A stretch of DNA of 64,000 bases from NCBI GenBank assembly GCA_025141675.1, contig CP081161.1, positions 3,077,501 to 3,141,500 of the forward strand. The letters run 5' to 3'. Numbering within the stretch: the first letter of the stretch is position 1; each line of letters opens with the position of its first letter. This document shows positions 8,132 through 17,335 of this stretch, in pieces. The DNA is from Rhodobacteraceae bacterium S2214. GTDB taxonomy: Bacteria > Pseudomonadota > Alphaproteobacteria > Rhodobacterales > Rhodobacteraceae. Below the pieces are notes generated by a model, which saw nothing but the letters and a program-made list of their open reading frames with translations, was not told the DNA's origin and ran no database searches. Made by a program: the position numbers and the translations under genes.

Positions 8132-9127
8132 ATGCAAACGCTTAGCCAAACACACACGACGCCCGATCAGCTCCCTCAGGTTCACGAACCCCGTAACGAC
8201 GGTATTCCGTTGGATTTGGAATGGGTGAAATCTGTTCAGGCAAACACGTCCGCCATTGAACGCCGCGCAGCAACGTTGCCGGGTCGGCGGTCCGTCAAAA
8301 AAGATTATCAGGCCGCGTGGCTGTGCAAAGCGATCAGCGTCATGGACCTGACCACGTTGTCCGGTGACGACACCGAGAACCGCGTGAAGCGCTTATGCGC
8401 GAAGGCCAAACAGCCCGTGTCCCCTGCCCTGCTGGAAAAGCTGGGAATGGAAGGCCTGACGACGGGTGCCGTTTGCGTTTACCACGATATGGTTGAAACC
8501 GCTGTGAAAGCGCTCGATGGCACGTCCATTCCTGTGGCTGCTGTGTCGACGGGTTTCCCTGCCGGTCTGTCCCCATTCCACCTACGTATTCAAGAAATCC
8601 GCGAAAGCGTTGCTGCCGGTGCCGAAGAAATCGACATCGTGATCAGCCGCCGTCATGTTCTGAACGGAAACTGGCAGGCGTTATACGATGAAATGGCCGA
8701 AATGCGCGAAGCCTGCGGAGAAGCACATGTAAAGGCGATCCTTGCAACGGGCGAGCTTGGCACGCTGCGCAATGTCGCCCGTGCCAGCCACGTTTGCATG
8801 ATGGCCGGAGCCGATTTCATCAAAACATCAACGGGTAAAGAACCCGTCAACGCGACCTTGCCAGTGACATTAACTATGATCCGCGCGATCCGCGCTTACC
8901 AAGAACGGACGGGCATCAAGGTCGGCTACAAACCCGCGGGCGGTATTTCCAAGGCGAAAGATGCTTTGGTCTACCTTGCGATGATCAAGGACGAACTTGG
9001 TGATCTTTGGCTCCAGCCTGATCTGTTCCGCTTTGGCGCGTCGTCCCTGCTGGGCGATATCGAACGCCAACTCGAACACCACGTGACCGGCGCATATTCC
9101 GCCCAATACCGCCACCCGATTGGATAA
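8132..9127 (+). CDS. deoC: Deoxyribose-phosphate aldolase
   Basis: Cleaves 2-deoxyribose 5-phosphate to glyceraldehyde 3-phosphate and acetaldehyde. The 331-aa protein is of the longer DeoC type. GFPAGLSPFHLR, the Schiff-base lysine motif FIKTSTGK and the second lysine motif VGYKPAGGI are all intact, followed by FRFGASSLLGDI. A good ribosome site (GGAGG) lies seven bases before the ATG. The next gene follows with a 4-base gap and probably oxidises the acetaldehyde product, so the pair makes a short catabolic operon. Confidence 0.95.
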   Translation: MQTLSQTHTTPDQLPQVHEPRNDGIPLDLEWVKSVQANTSAIERRAATLPGRRSVKKDYQAAWLCKAISVMDLTTLSGDDTENRVKRLCAKAKQPVSPALLEKLGMEGLTTGAVCVYHDMVETAVKALDGTSIPVAAVSTGFPAGLSPFHLRIQEIRESVAAGAEEIDIVISRRHVLNGNWQALYDEMAEMREACGEAHVKAILATGELGTLRNVARASHVCMMAGADFIKTSTGKEPVNATLPVTLTMIRAIRAYQERTGIKVGYKPAGGISKAKDALVYLAMIKDELGDLWLQPDLFRFGASSLLGDIERQLEHHVTGAYSAQYRHPIG

Positions 9128-9131
9128 GCCG

Positions 9132-11429
9132 ATGACCATCAAAGAAATTTTCGACACCATGGACTACGGCCCAGCCCCTGAATCCTCAGCCGAGGCTTTG
9201 CAATGGCTGTCCGACAAAGGCGGCATCGCTGGACACTACATCAACGGGAAATGGGGCGCGTTGCGTGATGATTTCGCGTCGACGAACCCCGCGACGGGTG
9301 AACGTCTTGCTGGTGTGACCAAAGGCACCGCCGACGAAGTCGCCGAAGCCGTCAAAGCGGCGCGCAAAGCCCAGCCCGCATGGGCGAAGGACGGCCACAA
9401 ACGTGCGCGCGTTCTATACGCCATCGCCCGTTTGATGCAGAAACATTCCCGTCTTTTGGCGGTGATGGAAGTGCTCGACAACGGCAAACCGATCCGCGAA
9501 GCCCGCGACATCGACGTGCCGCAAGCGATCCGCCATTTCTACCACCACGCAGGATTCGCCCAGTTGATGGACGACGAATTGCCCGACCGCGAAGCGCTCG
9601 GTGTTTGCGGCCAGATCATCCCATGGAATTTCCCGCTGCTGATGCTCGCGTGGAAAATCGCGCCTGCGCTGGCGATGGGCAACACGGTTGTGTTGAAACC
9701 TGCCGAATATACGTCGCTATCGGCGATGGTTTTCGCCGACATCTGCACCCAAGCGGGTGTGCCGGCGGGCGTCGTGAACATCGTGACTGGTGACGGCGAC
9801 ACGGGTGCCGCATTGGTGAACGCCGACGTTGATAAGATCGCATTCACAGGCTCCACCGCCGTGGGCCGGATCATTCGCGAACAAACGGCTGGCAGCGGCA
9901 AAGCACTGTCACTCGAACTGGGGGGCAAATCGCCCTATATCGTCTTTGACGACGCGGATATCGATTCTGCCGTCGAAGGATTGGTTGACGCGATCTGGTT
10001 TAACCAAGGTCAGGTTTGCTGTGCAGGCTCACGGCTTTTGGTGCAAGAAACTATCGCCGACGCGTTCTACGCCAAGCTGAAAGCCCGCATGCAAGGCCTG
10101 CGCATTGGCGACCCGTTGGACAAATGCATCGACGTGGGCGCAATTGTGGACCCGATCCAGTTGCAGCAGATCACCAAAATGGTCAGTGACAACACCGACG
10201 GCGAAACGTTCCAGATTGGGGCACCTGAGGGCTGTTTCTACCCACCAACCCTGATCACAGGTCTGTCGCCCGCGTCCACCTTGATGCAGGAAGAAATCTT
10301 TGGTCCGGTCCTCGCGGCAACAACATTCCGCACGCCATCCGAAGCGATCGAAATTGCGAACAACACCCGCTACGGGCTGGCCGCGTCGGTCTGGTCTGAA
10401 AACATCAATCTGGCGCTTGACATGGCCCCCAAACTGGCCGCAGGCATCGTCTGGATCAACGGCACCAACATGATGGACGCCGCAGCAGGTTTTGGCGGCG
10501 TGCGCGAAAGCGGCTTTGGCCGTGAAGGAGGTTGGGAAGGCCTGAGCGGCTACACAAAGCCGAAAACAATCGCGAAGCCGGTCAAAGCGATTGCTGCGTT
10601 TACTGGCGACGATGCACCTGCTGATCCGCTCGACCGGACTGCAAAACTGTACATCGGTGGCAAACAAGCACGTCCCGATGGCGGCTACAGCCAAGCGGTC
10701 TTTGCACCAAAAGGGGCGCGTCTGGGTGATGTGTCGCTTGCGAACCGCAAAGACTTGCGCAACGCGGTTGAAGCCATGAATGCGGCCAAAGGCTGGTCCA
10801 AGACGACGGGCCATCTGCGGGCGCAAATCCTTTACTACATCGCCGAAAACCTGTCCGCGCGGGCCGACGAATTTGCAAACCGGATCAAAGCCATGACAGG
10901 CAAATCCGGCACGGCAGAGGTCGAAGCATCCATTCAAACGCTGTTCACAGCTGCGGCTTGGGCGGACAAATACGACGGTCAGGTGCACGGAGTGCCTGTG
11001 CGTGGCGTGGCCATCGCCATGAAAGAACCGGTCGGCAAAATCGCAGCACTTTGCGACGACACTCCGCTATTGGGCCTGATCCAAGCGATGGCACCTGCAA
11101 TCGCGATGGGCAACCGGATCACGCTTGTGGCCAGCGGCCCATTCCCGCTCGCGGCAACGGATTTCTACCAGATCCTGGAGACGTCCGATGTGCCAGCTGG
11201 TGTGGTAAATATCATCACGGGCGACCATGCCGAACTGGCACCGCATATGGGTAAACATATGGACATCGACGCGGTTTGGTCGTTCTCACCGCAGGACCTT
11301 GCGGCGACGATCGAAGCGGGCAGTGCGACCAACCTGAAACGGACATGGATCACGCAGGCACCAACGACCAAAGAGGCGCTGATGCAGGCGACAGAGGTCA
11401 AAAACGTCTGGGTGCCTTACGGCGAATAA
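9132..11429 (+). CDS. Two-domain aldehyde dehydrogenase, ALDH16 type
   Basis: The 765-aa protein is two aldehyde dehydrogenase domains in one chain. The first (about residues 1-490) has IIPWNFPLLMLAWKIAPALA, FTGSTAVGR, the catalytic Glu in LELGGKSP and the catalytic Cys in GQVCCAGSR. The second (about 500-765) keeps the fold motifs (MAPAIAMGN, PAGVVNIITGD) but has no GQxC cysteine loop and no LELGGK motif. That one-active, one-dead layout defines ALDH16. It follows deoC by 4 bases and likely uses acetaldehyde or a related aldehyde with NAD. ATG 9132 is chosen over TTG 9120. Confidence 0.9.
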   Translation: MTIKEIFDTMDYGPAPESSAEALQWLSDKGGIAGHYINGKWGALRDDFASTNPATGERLAGVTKGTADEVAEAVKAARKAQPAWAKDGHKRARVLYAIARLMQKHSRLLAVMEVLDNGKPIREARDIDVPQAIRHFYHHAGFAQLMDDELPDREALGVCGQIIPWNFPLLMLAWKIAPALAMGNTVVLKPAEYTSLSAMVFADICTQAGVPAGVVNIVTGDGDTGAALVNADVDKIAFTGSTAVGRIIREQTAGSGKALSLELGGKSPYIVFDDADIDSAVEGLVDAIWFNQGQVCCAGSRLLVQETIADAFYAKLKARMQGLRIGDPLDKCIDVGAIVDPIQLQQITKMVSDNTDGETFQIGAPEGCFYPPTLITGLSPASTLMQEEIFGPVLAATTFRTPSEAIEIANNTRYGLAASVWSENINLALDMAPKLAAGIVWINGTNMMDAAAGFGGVRESGFGREGGWEGLSGYTKPKTIAKPVKAIAAFTGDDAPADPLDRTAKLYIGGKQARPDGGYSQAVFAPKGARLGDVSLANRKDLRNAVEAMNAAKGWSKTTGHLRAQILYYIAENLSARADEFANRIKAMTGKSGTAEVEASIQTLFTAAAWADKYDGQVHGVPVRGVAIAMKEPVGKIAALCDDTPLLGLIQAMAPAIAMGNRITLVASGPFPLAATDFYQILETSDVPAGVVNIITGDHAELAPHMGKHMDIDAVWSFSPQDLAATIEAGSATNLKRTWITQAPTTKEALMQATEVKNVWVPYGE

Positions 11430-11450
11430 AGCACGCAGACTTCGCGAGAC

Positions 11451-11489
11451 AAAAAAGGGTGGGAGGCTGTAAAGCCCCCCACCCTTTTT
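11451..11489. terminator. Bidirectional intrinsic terminator
   Basis: AAAAAAGGGTGGG(A)GGCT pairs with AGCC(C)CCCACCCTTTTT around a GTAA loop. The run of T on one side and of A on the other allow it to end both the deoC/ALDH operon (plus) and the eight-gene operon ending at 11522 (minus). Confidence 0.85.
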
Positions 11490-11521
11490 CAATTATGTCG
11501 TAGGCGCAGCCTACATTTGGA

Positions 11522-12220
11522 TCAACGCTGGTTGTCTTTGGACCGCCATGTGTTCATCCAGCGTTTCACCCCGCTTTGACGCTTGGCAACACCAGCTTGG
11601 ACCTCGTCCAACCGATGACCCGCGCTATCCAGCAGCGGATCGACTGACCGTTCGCGCAATTGCATCCACATCGCCCGCACAAAGAAAAAGCCGATGATCA
11701 ACGCGATGAAGAAGAAGATGTTAAACCACGGGATGACCTGATGATCCGGCCCTGTCGCGGGCTTTACACTGACTGCGTTCGGGAAAATCGACAGGAACGG
11801 AATACGCCAGCCATAATGCGTGACAACCGACCAATTCCCGTTCTCTGAAGATGCATCCCTACGCGCAAGGCTCGCCGCCTCAGCCTGCAGGTTAGAGCTG
11901 TCGAACTTGAAATACGGCGGCCAAATCCAGCCCGTATCTTCGTTCCGGTAGACGCTTACCCCGATGGAATCACGTTGGACGAGACCAAAGAGAAACGTCT
12001 TCTTGCGATCTGCGTAAATGTAGAAAATATCGCGGTTTTCCAGCACGGCACTGCCGATGTCGGCTTGCGAATAGAACCATTTGTTAAAGCCACCAAAGTC
12101 GGTCCGCTTGGTTTCCACTTGCGTGATTTGCACCACGTCATGTTGCGGCAGCACGTAGTGGAAAAATGATCCAAGGAACACGAATAGAAGGACACGAAAG
12201 ATGATACGGAAACGGCGCAT
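11522..12220 (-). CDS. DUF1523-family membrane protein
   Basis: The 232-aa protein has an N-terminal membrane segment (about residues 5-24), an extracytoplasmic domain with HYVLPQHDVVQI, GWIWPPYFKFD and VVTHYGWRIPFLSIFPNAV, and a second membrane segment (about 162-185) followed by a basic tail. This fits DUF1523, a Rhodobacteraceae family of unknown function. ATG 12220 is preferred, with GAGG six bases upstream; the longer frame starts with TTG at 12232. It is the last gene of the eight-gene operon. Confidence 0.8.
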   Translation of the reverse strand: MRRFRIIFRVLLFVFLGSFFHYVLPQHDVVQITQVETKRTDFGGFNKWFYSQADIGSAVLENRDIFYIYADRKKTFLFGLVQRDSIGVSVYRNEDTGWIWPPYFKFDSSNLQAEAASLARRDASSENGNWSVVTHYGWRIPFLSIFPNAVSVKPATGPDHQVIPWFNIFFFIALIIGFFFVRAMWMQLRERSVDPLLDSAGHRLDEVQAGVAKRQSGVKRWMNTWRSKDNQR

Positions 12221-12228
12221 ATTGGACC

Positions 12229-12495
12229 TCAATTCGCGTTTGTTAAGTAAATGATTGTCGCCACGACAAGCGGCGGGATCACAAAGACCAGAGCAATCAG
12301 TTTTGGCCGAAAGCTGTTGTTGTAGGCTTGAACGCCTTTATCGACAAATTCCTTGCGCGTCATATCCGCAATCGGGTTTTCGTCATATTCATTTTCGAGC
12401 TTTTCGCGGCGTACTGACCGTGAATAGACTGAAATAGAAAGATAAATAACGCCAAGCGCGATAAATCCAAAAACGACTAGCCTGACCAATCCCAT
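12229..12495 (-). CDS. Small two-helix membrane protein (88 aa), unknown
   Basis: Two hydrophobic helices (about residues 3-23 and 64-85) flank a highly charged middle loop with RREKLENEYDENP and TRKEFVDKG. I recognise no family. It starts 3 bases after the stop of the 463-aa gene, and its own stop lies inside the ribosome-site region of the DUF1523 gene, so it is tightly coupled within the operon. The layout suggests a membrane partner or anchor for other operon products. Confidence 0.75.
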   Translation of the reverse strand: MGLVRLVVFGFIALGVIYLSISVYSRSVRREKLENEYDENPIADMTRKEFVDKGVQAYNNSFRPKLIALVFVIPPLVVATIIYLTNAN

Positions 12496-12498
12496 TGT

Positions 12499-13890
12499 CT
12501 ATTTCCTTCCCACACGGCCCCACGGGCCTACGCGTTCTATCACGTCGTGGCGGATTTCATACCCACCCTTGTTTGTCCATGGTCCCGCAGGTCGTGCGGG
12601 TGCAGCCTTCGGTTCTTCCATCGGTGCCTCGTGTCCGAATAGTGCTTCGCGCGTTCCGGCCTTATCGACCTGATATTCACGAACCAGAAAGTCGACGACG
12701 TAGGCCCGTTTTTTGTCCGACCACGTAGCATAGGTTTGATAGAACGCCTCTTTGTGGCAGATGAATAATTGCCGGATATCCAGTGGCGATAGTTCGGCAA
12801 GCAGCATGTTCACCAGATCGGCGTCTGCATGATCTTTGGCCCGCAGCGTGTAGAAATAGGCCGGATGATCCGCCGTTATCTTAGGCCAAGGGCCGTCTTC
12901 TTCGGCCCAACGCGCAAGTGCGGCAAGCCCCTGCCACGCCTCCGGCAACAGTTTCGCATAGCGTCGGCCTAAATTGCGCAAATCGCGGCGGGTCGCACCT
13001 GTCAGGTCTTCCTCCATGGTCGCTGCAACTTCGGCTACCATGAAATCCATCTTCTGGTGGAGGATCGCAGCCGCATCCACGCCGCGTGCTTTCACGATGG
13101 GTTCCACCAGATCATTCAGTTCTAGAAACTTCGCGATCCCGCGCCGTTCGTCGAAATCAAATTCAAACGCGATGGGGAGATCTTTTAGCGCCGTCTTGTC
13201 ACCGTGAATGATCGCGGCTGGATGTTCGACGCCGCGGAAAATGTACATCCCGCCGAAATGCGCTGTCCAAAAGTTGTCCTGCCCAAATTCAGCAGAGGCC
13301 AGCGTGACCGGATTCCGCGTCACATCGCCTGTTTCCTTGGCCAAGCTGATCATCCGACCAATCAGAACATCATCAAACCAAGCGTCTTGTTTGGTCTTAA
13401 AGTCGTCGATCATCTCGCGCAGCTTATGCGCCGTTGCCACTGTCCCTTGGGTCGTATCCGCTTCGACAGTGACTTTGCGAATATCGAACAAGCGCGCAGG
13501 TTGTTCGACGTGGTAAACTGAATTCACCAACTCGCCTGCGACCGCGTCCCGTGTCGTCAGGGCAAACAACTGGCTTTCGTTATCCAAAATGAATTGCTTG
13601 AGAATACCGCGCGACGTCGAAAACTTCGCATTCAGCAACGGCGCCGTTTTCTGTTCAGTGGTCAGCAATATGAACTGACGGTTCACACCTGCGTGGTTCA
13701 GATATTGGTCATCACCCAATTCATCCCCGATCTCGGGCGAATAGCCGGATATGTCGATGTGAAAGTCGGTCAACGTCGTCTCGAACCGTGTCAGATGCTT
13801 CAGCGCACGATTATACCGTTCTACCAAAATCGGGCTATCCACCCGGATCAGGTTGCCAAACATCAGGCCATTTTCGATAAGTCTATGCAT
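12499..13890 (-). CDS. Uncharacterised 463-aa protein of the AAA operon (possibly DUF6638)
   Basis: A soluble-looking protein without membrane segments or signal peptide. An N-terminal alpha/beta part holds MHRLIENGLMFGNLIRVDSP, a middle part holds GMYIFRGVEHPAAIIHGD, and an acidic helical stretch follows (about residues 250-420). The C-terminus is proline/alanine-rich and then ends in a basic VGPWGRVGRK tail. I believe it belongs to DUF6638 but cannot verify that. It starts 23 bases after the small membrane gene at 13914 and ends 3 bases before the next, so it is co-transcribed with the AAA ATPase. Confidence 0.75.
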   Translation of the reverse strand: MHRLIENGLMFGNLIRVDSPILVERYNRALKHLTRFETTLTDFHIDISGYSPEIGDELGDDQYLNHAGVNRQFILLTTEQKTAPLLNAKFSTSRGILKQFILDNESQLFALTTRDAVAGELVNSVYHVEQPARLFDIRKVTVEADTTQGTVATAHKLREMIDDFKTKQDAWFDDVLIGRMISLAKETGDVTRNPVTLASAEFGQDNFWTAHFGGMYIFRGVEHPAAIIHGDKTALKDLPIAFEFDFDERRGIAKFLELNDLVEPIVKARGVDAAAILHQKMDFMVAEVAATMEEDLTGATRRDLRNLGRRYAKLLPEAWQGLAALARWAEEDGPWPKITADHPAYFYTLRAKDHADADLVNMLLAELSPLDIRQLFICHKEAFYQTYATWSDKKRAYVVDFLVREYQVDKAGTREALFGHEAPMEEPKAAPARPAGPWTNKGGYEIRHDVIERVGPWGRVGRK

Positions 13891-13913
13891 TGCTTAGTAA
13901 TTCTCGTTGCACG

Positions 13914-14258
13914 TTACCATTCCACCGATGTCCATGTTCGCGGCAGTCCCGCAATCGACAGCACCATGATCGGTGCCCAGATGATGCCCGCCGAGACGGA
14001 TAGACGGACAAAAAACAACAGTGTTTGCCCGATGCCGCCCACTGTCAGCGCAGCCAGTGATGCCCCTTGGATCATGTAGAGCAGCAGGAATAGCCCGCTT
14101 GTCAGCGCCAGCATGATGACGAACGACAGCAAGGATAAGATGACCAAGGGCTTCACCCCTTCGGCCATAACCGTCGATAGCAATTTCGGCACGAGCCATC
14201 CCATCAACGCCAAGAATAGCGCGGGGAATAGAAGACTGGAGCCGAATGCCTCTGCCAT
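13914..14258 (-). CDS. Small integral membrane protein (114 aa), unknown
   Basis: Almost entirely hydrophobic, with three probable membrane segments (about residues 8-30, 35-65 and 72-105) and very short loops. I recognise no family motif. Its ATG overlaps the stop of the AAA ATPase gene by one base (TAATG), which implies translational coupling and roughly matched synthesis with the ATPase. It may be the membrane receptor or channel part of the system; that is inference from context only. Confidence 0.78.
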   Translation of the reverse strand: MAEAFGSSLLFPALFLALMGWLVPKLLSTVMAEGVKPLVILSLLSFVIMLALTSGLFLLLYMIQGASLAALTVGGIGQTLLFFVRLSVSAGIIWAPIMVLSIAGLPRTWTSVEW

Positions 14259-16192
14259 TATCCTTTGTCTTTCAGGTAACGCCGCTTGGCTTCTTCTTGG
14301 CGACCAAAGTCGCGCACCATGTTCTCAATCGCCACTTCGTCCGATTTGTCCGCGTAGCGGAATTCACTGTCGGCGTACCGGTTGATTTCTTGCAGCACCA
14401 TATCCGTCGTAATGGGCTGACGTAGGTCCGCGATCATCGCCTTTTTGGCATCGTAATCTTTGAACAGGAACAGTTCTGGATTTTCCATCCATTCGTCCGG
14501 CAGTTCAAAGTCCATCGCGCGGACTTTCACAGCGTCGGTGATGTTCTTGATCGCACGACCGGTAAAGCGTTCGTCCGCTTCTTGAATACCCTTCAGATAG
14601 GTCCCCATCTTGGCAATCGTATCAAGTTCACCGACCTGATCGCGCACACGGTCGAACACCCGCATCAGGCCTTCTTCGTGCGGCTTTGCGTGGCCTTCGA
14701 ATGACGCCGCAACCGCTTTTTTGATCTCTTGTGCGCTGAACACGTCGTGGTCGCCCACAGGAATGTCGTGGTTCTTGCCCATCAGCAGATAAAGAATATC
14801 GATGTAGTCGTCCCGCGTCTGCGGTCCGTCCACAAGGAAACGTGCCCCTGCCCGCTGGCGCAGCGCGTCATCGACGTTTTCAGGATAGTTCGAAAACATC
14901 CCGAACGTACAATTCCCGCGCACGACGGTATTGGCCCCCGCGAAGCTTTCCATCAGGACAGCTGTAATTTCGAGCTGACCCGCAGATGACTGCCGATCCC
15001 CGCGTTTACCGGCAAGCTGGTCGATATCGTCAATTGTGCCAAAGCCGATCGCATTCGGATCCAGCACGTTGTTGATAAACGCCTTCGCGTTCTGCCCCGA
15101 TTTACCTTGATAGCTGTCGATATTATCAGTGCTCAGGTTCTGGTAACGGAACGGATAACCCGCGACCTGACAGTAGTCATTGATCAAACCGGCCATCATT
15201 TGGATCAGCGTTGTTTTACCCGTCCCCGGCTTACCGTCGCCCATAAAGGTAAAGATGAAACCGCCCAATTCGGCAAACGGGTTCAGTTTGCGTTCGAAAT
15301 CATAGGCCATCACCATCTTGGCCAGCTTCATCGCCTGATATTTAGCGATGTGGTTACCAACGACTTCGTTCGGTTTTTTGAACTGCATCGTCAGTTTGGT
15401 GCCCTTCGCCTTTGTGGCGGGGCTGAAACCGTCGACGGTGAAATCATCGGCTTCGACATGCCAGGACGCCGCGATGAACGGCTCTAATCGCGTGGCGGTG
15501 CTGGCGCGTGCAGCGACCTTGTCCATCAGCGCCTCTGCGAAGGCGAGGATCGTGGCGACGAGTTTCGGTTCGGACGTCGCGTGGATCGCGATGTCTTGGT
15601 CTAACTCCCAAAGGACACCATGCAGCGCAAGCTGGCCGTTGTCGGTGAGAACTTCATCGACTTCGCCGACCTCTACGGTGTCTTCGGTCGCGCGAGATGC
15701 CAGAAGGAACGCGGTTGCGGAGCCGAAGACATAGAGCGTGACCAAGGCTTCCGCCGTCAGCAATTCGGAAAATTCAGCGCGGTTCGCGTCAGACAAACCA
15801 CCTTCCAAATTCGCGCGCTTCAGGTCCTTTAACGCAGTGCGTTCTGCGAACTGATCAGCGACGCCCAGCGCAATCGCGATCGCGCGGCGCAGGCTCTGTA
15901 AGACGGTGGCCTGCAGCGGAGATGTCAGGCCATCGCCCCCTTCAACCGCTTCAATGCGTGTGGTCAGTTGGATACCTTCGGCGCGCACGGTGCGGCGTGT
16001 GGCCAGCCCCGGTGTGGTGGAACGGAAACGCCTGCGCGTGCCAACGCCGGAAGACCGTTCAACAGGTGCGTCAGCCGTTGCCGTCGCGATACGCGGCGCA
16101 TGATCGAACCCGTCAATCAGGTCGAGTGCGGCGGCATAATGGCTGCGAATATCATCTTCGCGTAATTCCATCTGATCACTGGTTTGGCTCAT
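14258..16192 (-). CDS. AAA-family ATPase with large unique N-terminal domain
   Basis: The 644-aa protein has an uncharacterised N-terminal half (about residues 1-290), with an arginine-rich segment at about 48-70, followed by one AAA module. Walker A is GDGKPGTGKTT (about 315-325). The Walker B region is GFGTIDDIDQLAGKR, with Asp where Glu is usual. Sensor 1 is SNYPENVDDALRQRAGARF, closely following the p97/FtsH-type layout. The C-terminus is charged (EEAKRRYLKDKG). No protease motif is present. Operon context (coiled coil, membrane proteins) suggests an envelope-associated remodelling ATPase; the substrate is unknown. Confidence 0.88.
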   Translation of the reverse strand: MSQTSDQMELREDDIRSHYAAALDLIDGFDHAPRIATATADAPVERSSGVGTRRRFRSTTPGLATRRTVRAEGIQLTTRIEAVEGGDGLTSPLQATVLQSLRRAIAIALGVADQFAERTALKDLKRANLEGGLSDANRAEFSELLTAEALVTLYVFGSATAFLLASRATEDTVEVGEVDEVLTDNGQLALHGVLWELDQDIAIHATSEPKLVATILAFAEALMDKVAARASTATRLEPFIAASWHVEADDFTVDGFSPATKAKGTKLTMQFKKPNEVVGNHIAKYQAMKLAKMVMAYDFERKLNPFAELGGFIFTFMGDGKPGTGKTTLIQMMAGLINDYCQVAGYPFRYQNLSTDNIDSYQGKSGQNAKAFINNVLDPNAIGFGTIDDIDQLAGKRGDRQSSAGQLEITAVLMESFAGANTVVRGNCTFGMFSNYPENVDDALRQRAGARFLVDGPQTRDDYIDILYLLMGKNHDIPVGDHDVFSAQEIKKAVAASFEGHAKPHEEGLMRVFDRVRDQVGELDTIAKMGTYLKGIQEADERFTGRAIKNITDAVKVRAMDFELPDEWMENPELFLFKDYDAKKAMIADLRQPITTDMVLQEINRYADSEFRYADKSDEVAIENMVRDFGRQEEAKRRYLKDKG

Positions 16193-16219
16193 CGGTCAAA
16201 TACTCACTTTATCAAAATC

Positions 16220-17335
16220 TTAGCGGTGGCTCAGCACGCGACCGCGGTCGCTGACCACAAATTTACGCACATCACGAAACCCCGGTGGGTTGCGTTCGGC
16301 AAGCGCCTGATAGGGCCGTTCGGGCATAATCAACGACCGTTCCATCCGCGTCGCCCCCGTATCAGCACCCTGTCCCGCAAATGGATCAAGCGCGAAAATC
16401 TGGCGCTCAACCGTGCCGAACCAACCGGATTTCACCCGTTCCACGCGATCCGCGACCAGTTCTTCTTCGGTCCAGACCAGCGCCCAATCTTCACCAACAG
16501 GGCTGTTCGCGGCGGCAAGGACTTCACGCAATGGGCCCGTTTGCCGCGTGAACGCGTTCGAATACATCGGCCCGATATGAAAACGGCGCAACCGCACGGG
16601 ATGCAGATCGTCAAAATCTTCGTCAAAGCCTTTGGCAATCGTCAGCAATTTTAGATGCGCGACAGACTGCGCCATCAGATGCGCCTGCACTTCGGGCCAA
16701 CGCCGTTCGTCTTTGGGCAAGCCGGTGCGCCCGCTGTCTTCGACATCCATCAGATAGATCGTCGGCAGGTTCACTTGGCTATCATAGACCGCCCAATGGA
16801 TTTGGAACGTCCGCCTGTCGCCGTCGTTGCCGATCCAAACAGCTTGTGGATCGTTGCGCGCCCAGAACTGATGTCCTTTGAGCAGTTCTTCGTAATACAG
16901 CCGCTGCGAAAGCGCATATTGCAGCTTTGTCGGGATCTTCTGTTCGCCAACAATCGTGCGGACCATCTGGTCTTTCAGGTCTTCTGCAGAGGGCATGGTC
17001 GCCAAATGCCGTTCGGCCTGTAGCGCATCATTCGCCATCTCAAGCAGCTCTTGATACACCGGAAAGCCGCTTTCGACCCGGTCAAAGGTCAGCTGCCCCG
17101 CGTGGGAAAACCGACCAGAGAAATGGTATTTATGCGCGAGCGACCGAAACGTGATGTTCAATCCCACAAGGTAGCGGGCCACGGCATCAATATCGCGTTT
17201 AGACAAACTGCGTTCAGCCTGCATCGTCGCCGCGACCTTGTTAAGGTACTGCGTGATCCGTTCAAACTTGCCGAAGTAGCGCCGCGTGACGCGGGTGTCC
17301 TCGAGTTTGAAGTGGTCGTCGGAGAGGTCAGTCAA
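16220..17335 (-). CDS. Uncharacterised 371-aa protein of the AAA operon
   Basis: A soluble protein with an N-terminal helical region (about residues 1-150, FGKFERITQYLNKVAATMQ) and a C-terminal mixed alpha/beta region with FQIHWAVYDSQVNLPTIYLMD and FGTVERQIFALDPFAG. I do not recognise the family. It starts with TTG at 17335, overlapping the upstream stop as TTGA; the next ATG would remove about 37 conserved-looking residues, so TTG is accepted. It lies 27 bases before the AAA ATPase start and may be its adaptor or substrate-binding partner. Confidence 0.78.
   Translation of the reverse strand: MTDLSDDHFKLEDTRVTRRYFGKFERITQYLNKVAATMQAERSLSKRDIDAVARYLVGLNITFRSLAHKYHFSGRFSHAGQLTFDRVESGFPVYQELLEMANDALQAERHLATMPSAEDLKDQMVRTIVGEQKIPTKLQYALSQRLYYEELLKGHQFWARNDPQAVWIGNDGDRRTFQIHWAVYDSQVNLPTIYLMDVEDSGRTGLPKDERRWPEVQAHLMAQSVAHLKLLTIAKGFDEDFDDLHPVRLRRFHIGPMYSNAFTRQTGPLREVLAAANSPVGEDWALVWTEEELVADRVERVKSGWFGTVERQIFALDPFAGQGADTGATRMERSLIMPERPYQALAERNPPGFRDVRKFVVSDRGRVLSHR

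Noticed and set aside
13894..14199. Open frame on the minus strand overlapping the 114-aa membrane gene
   Set aside because: It lies in another frame of the coupled membrane-protein gene and has a composition typical of a shadow frame.
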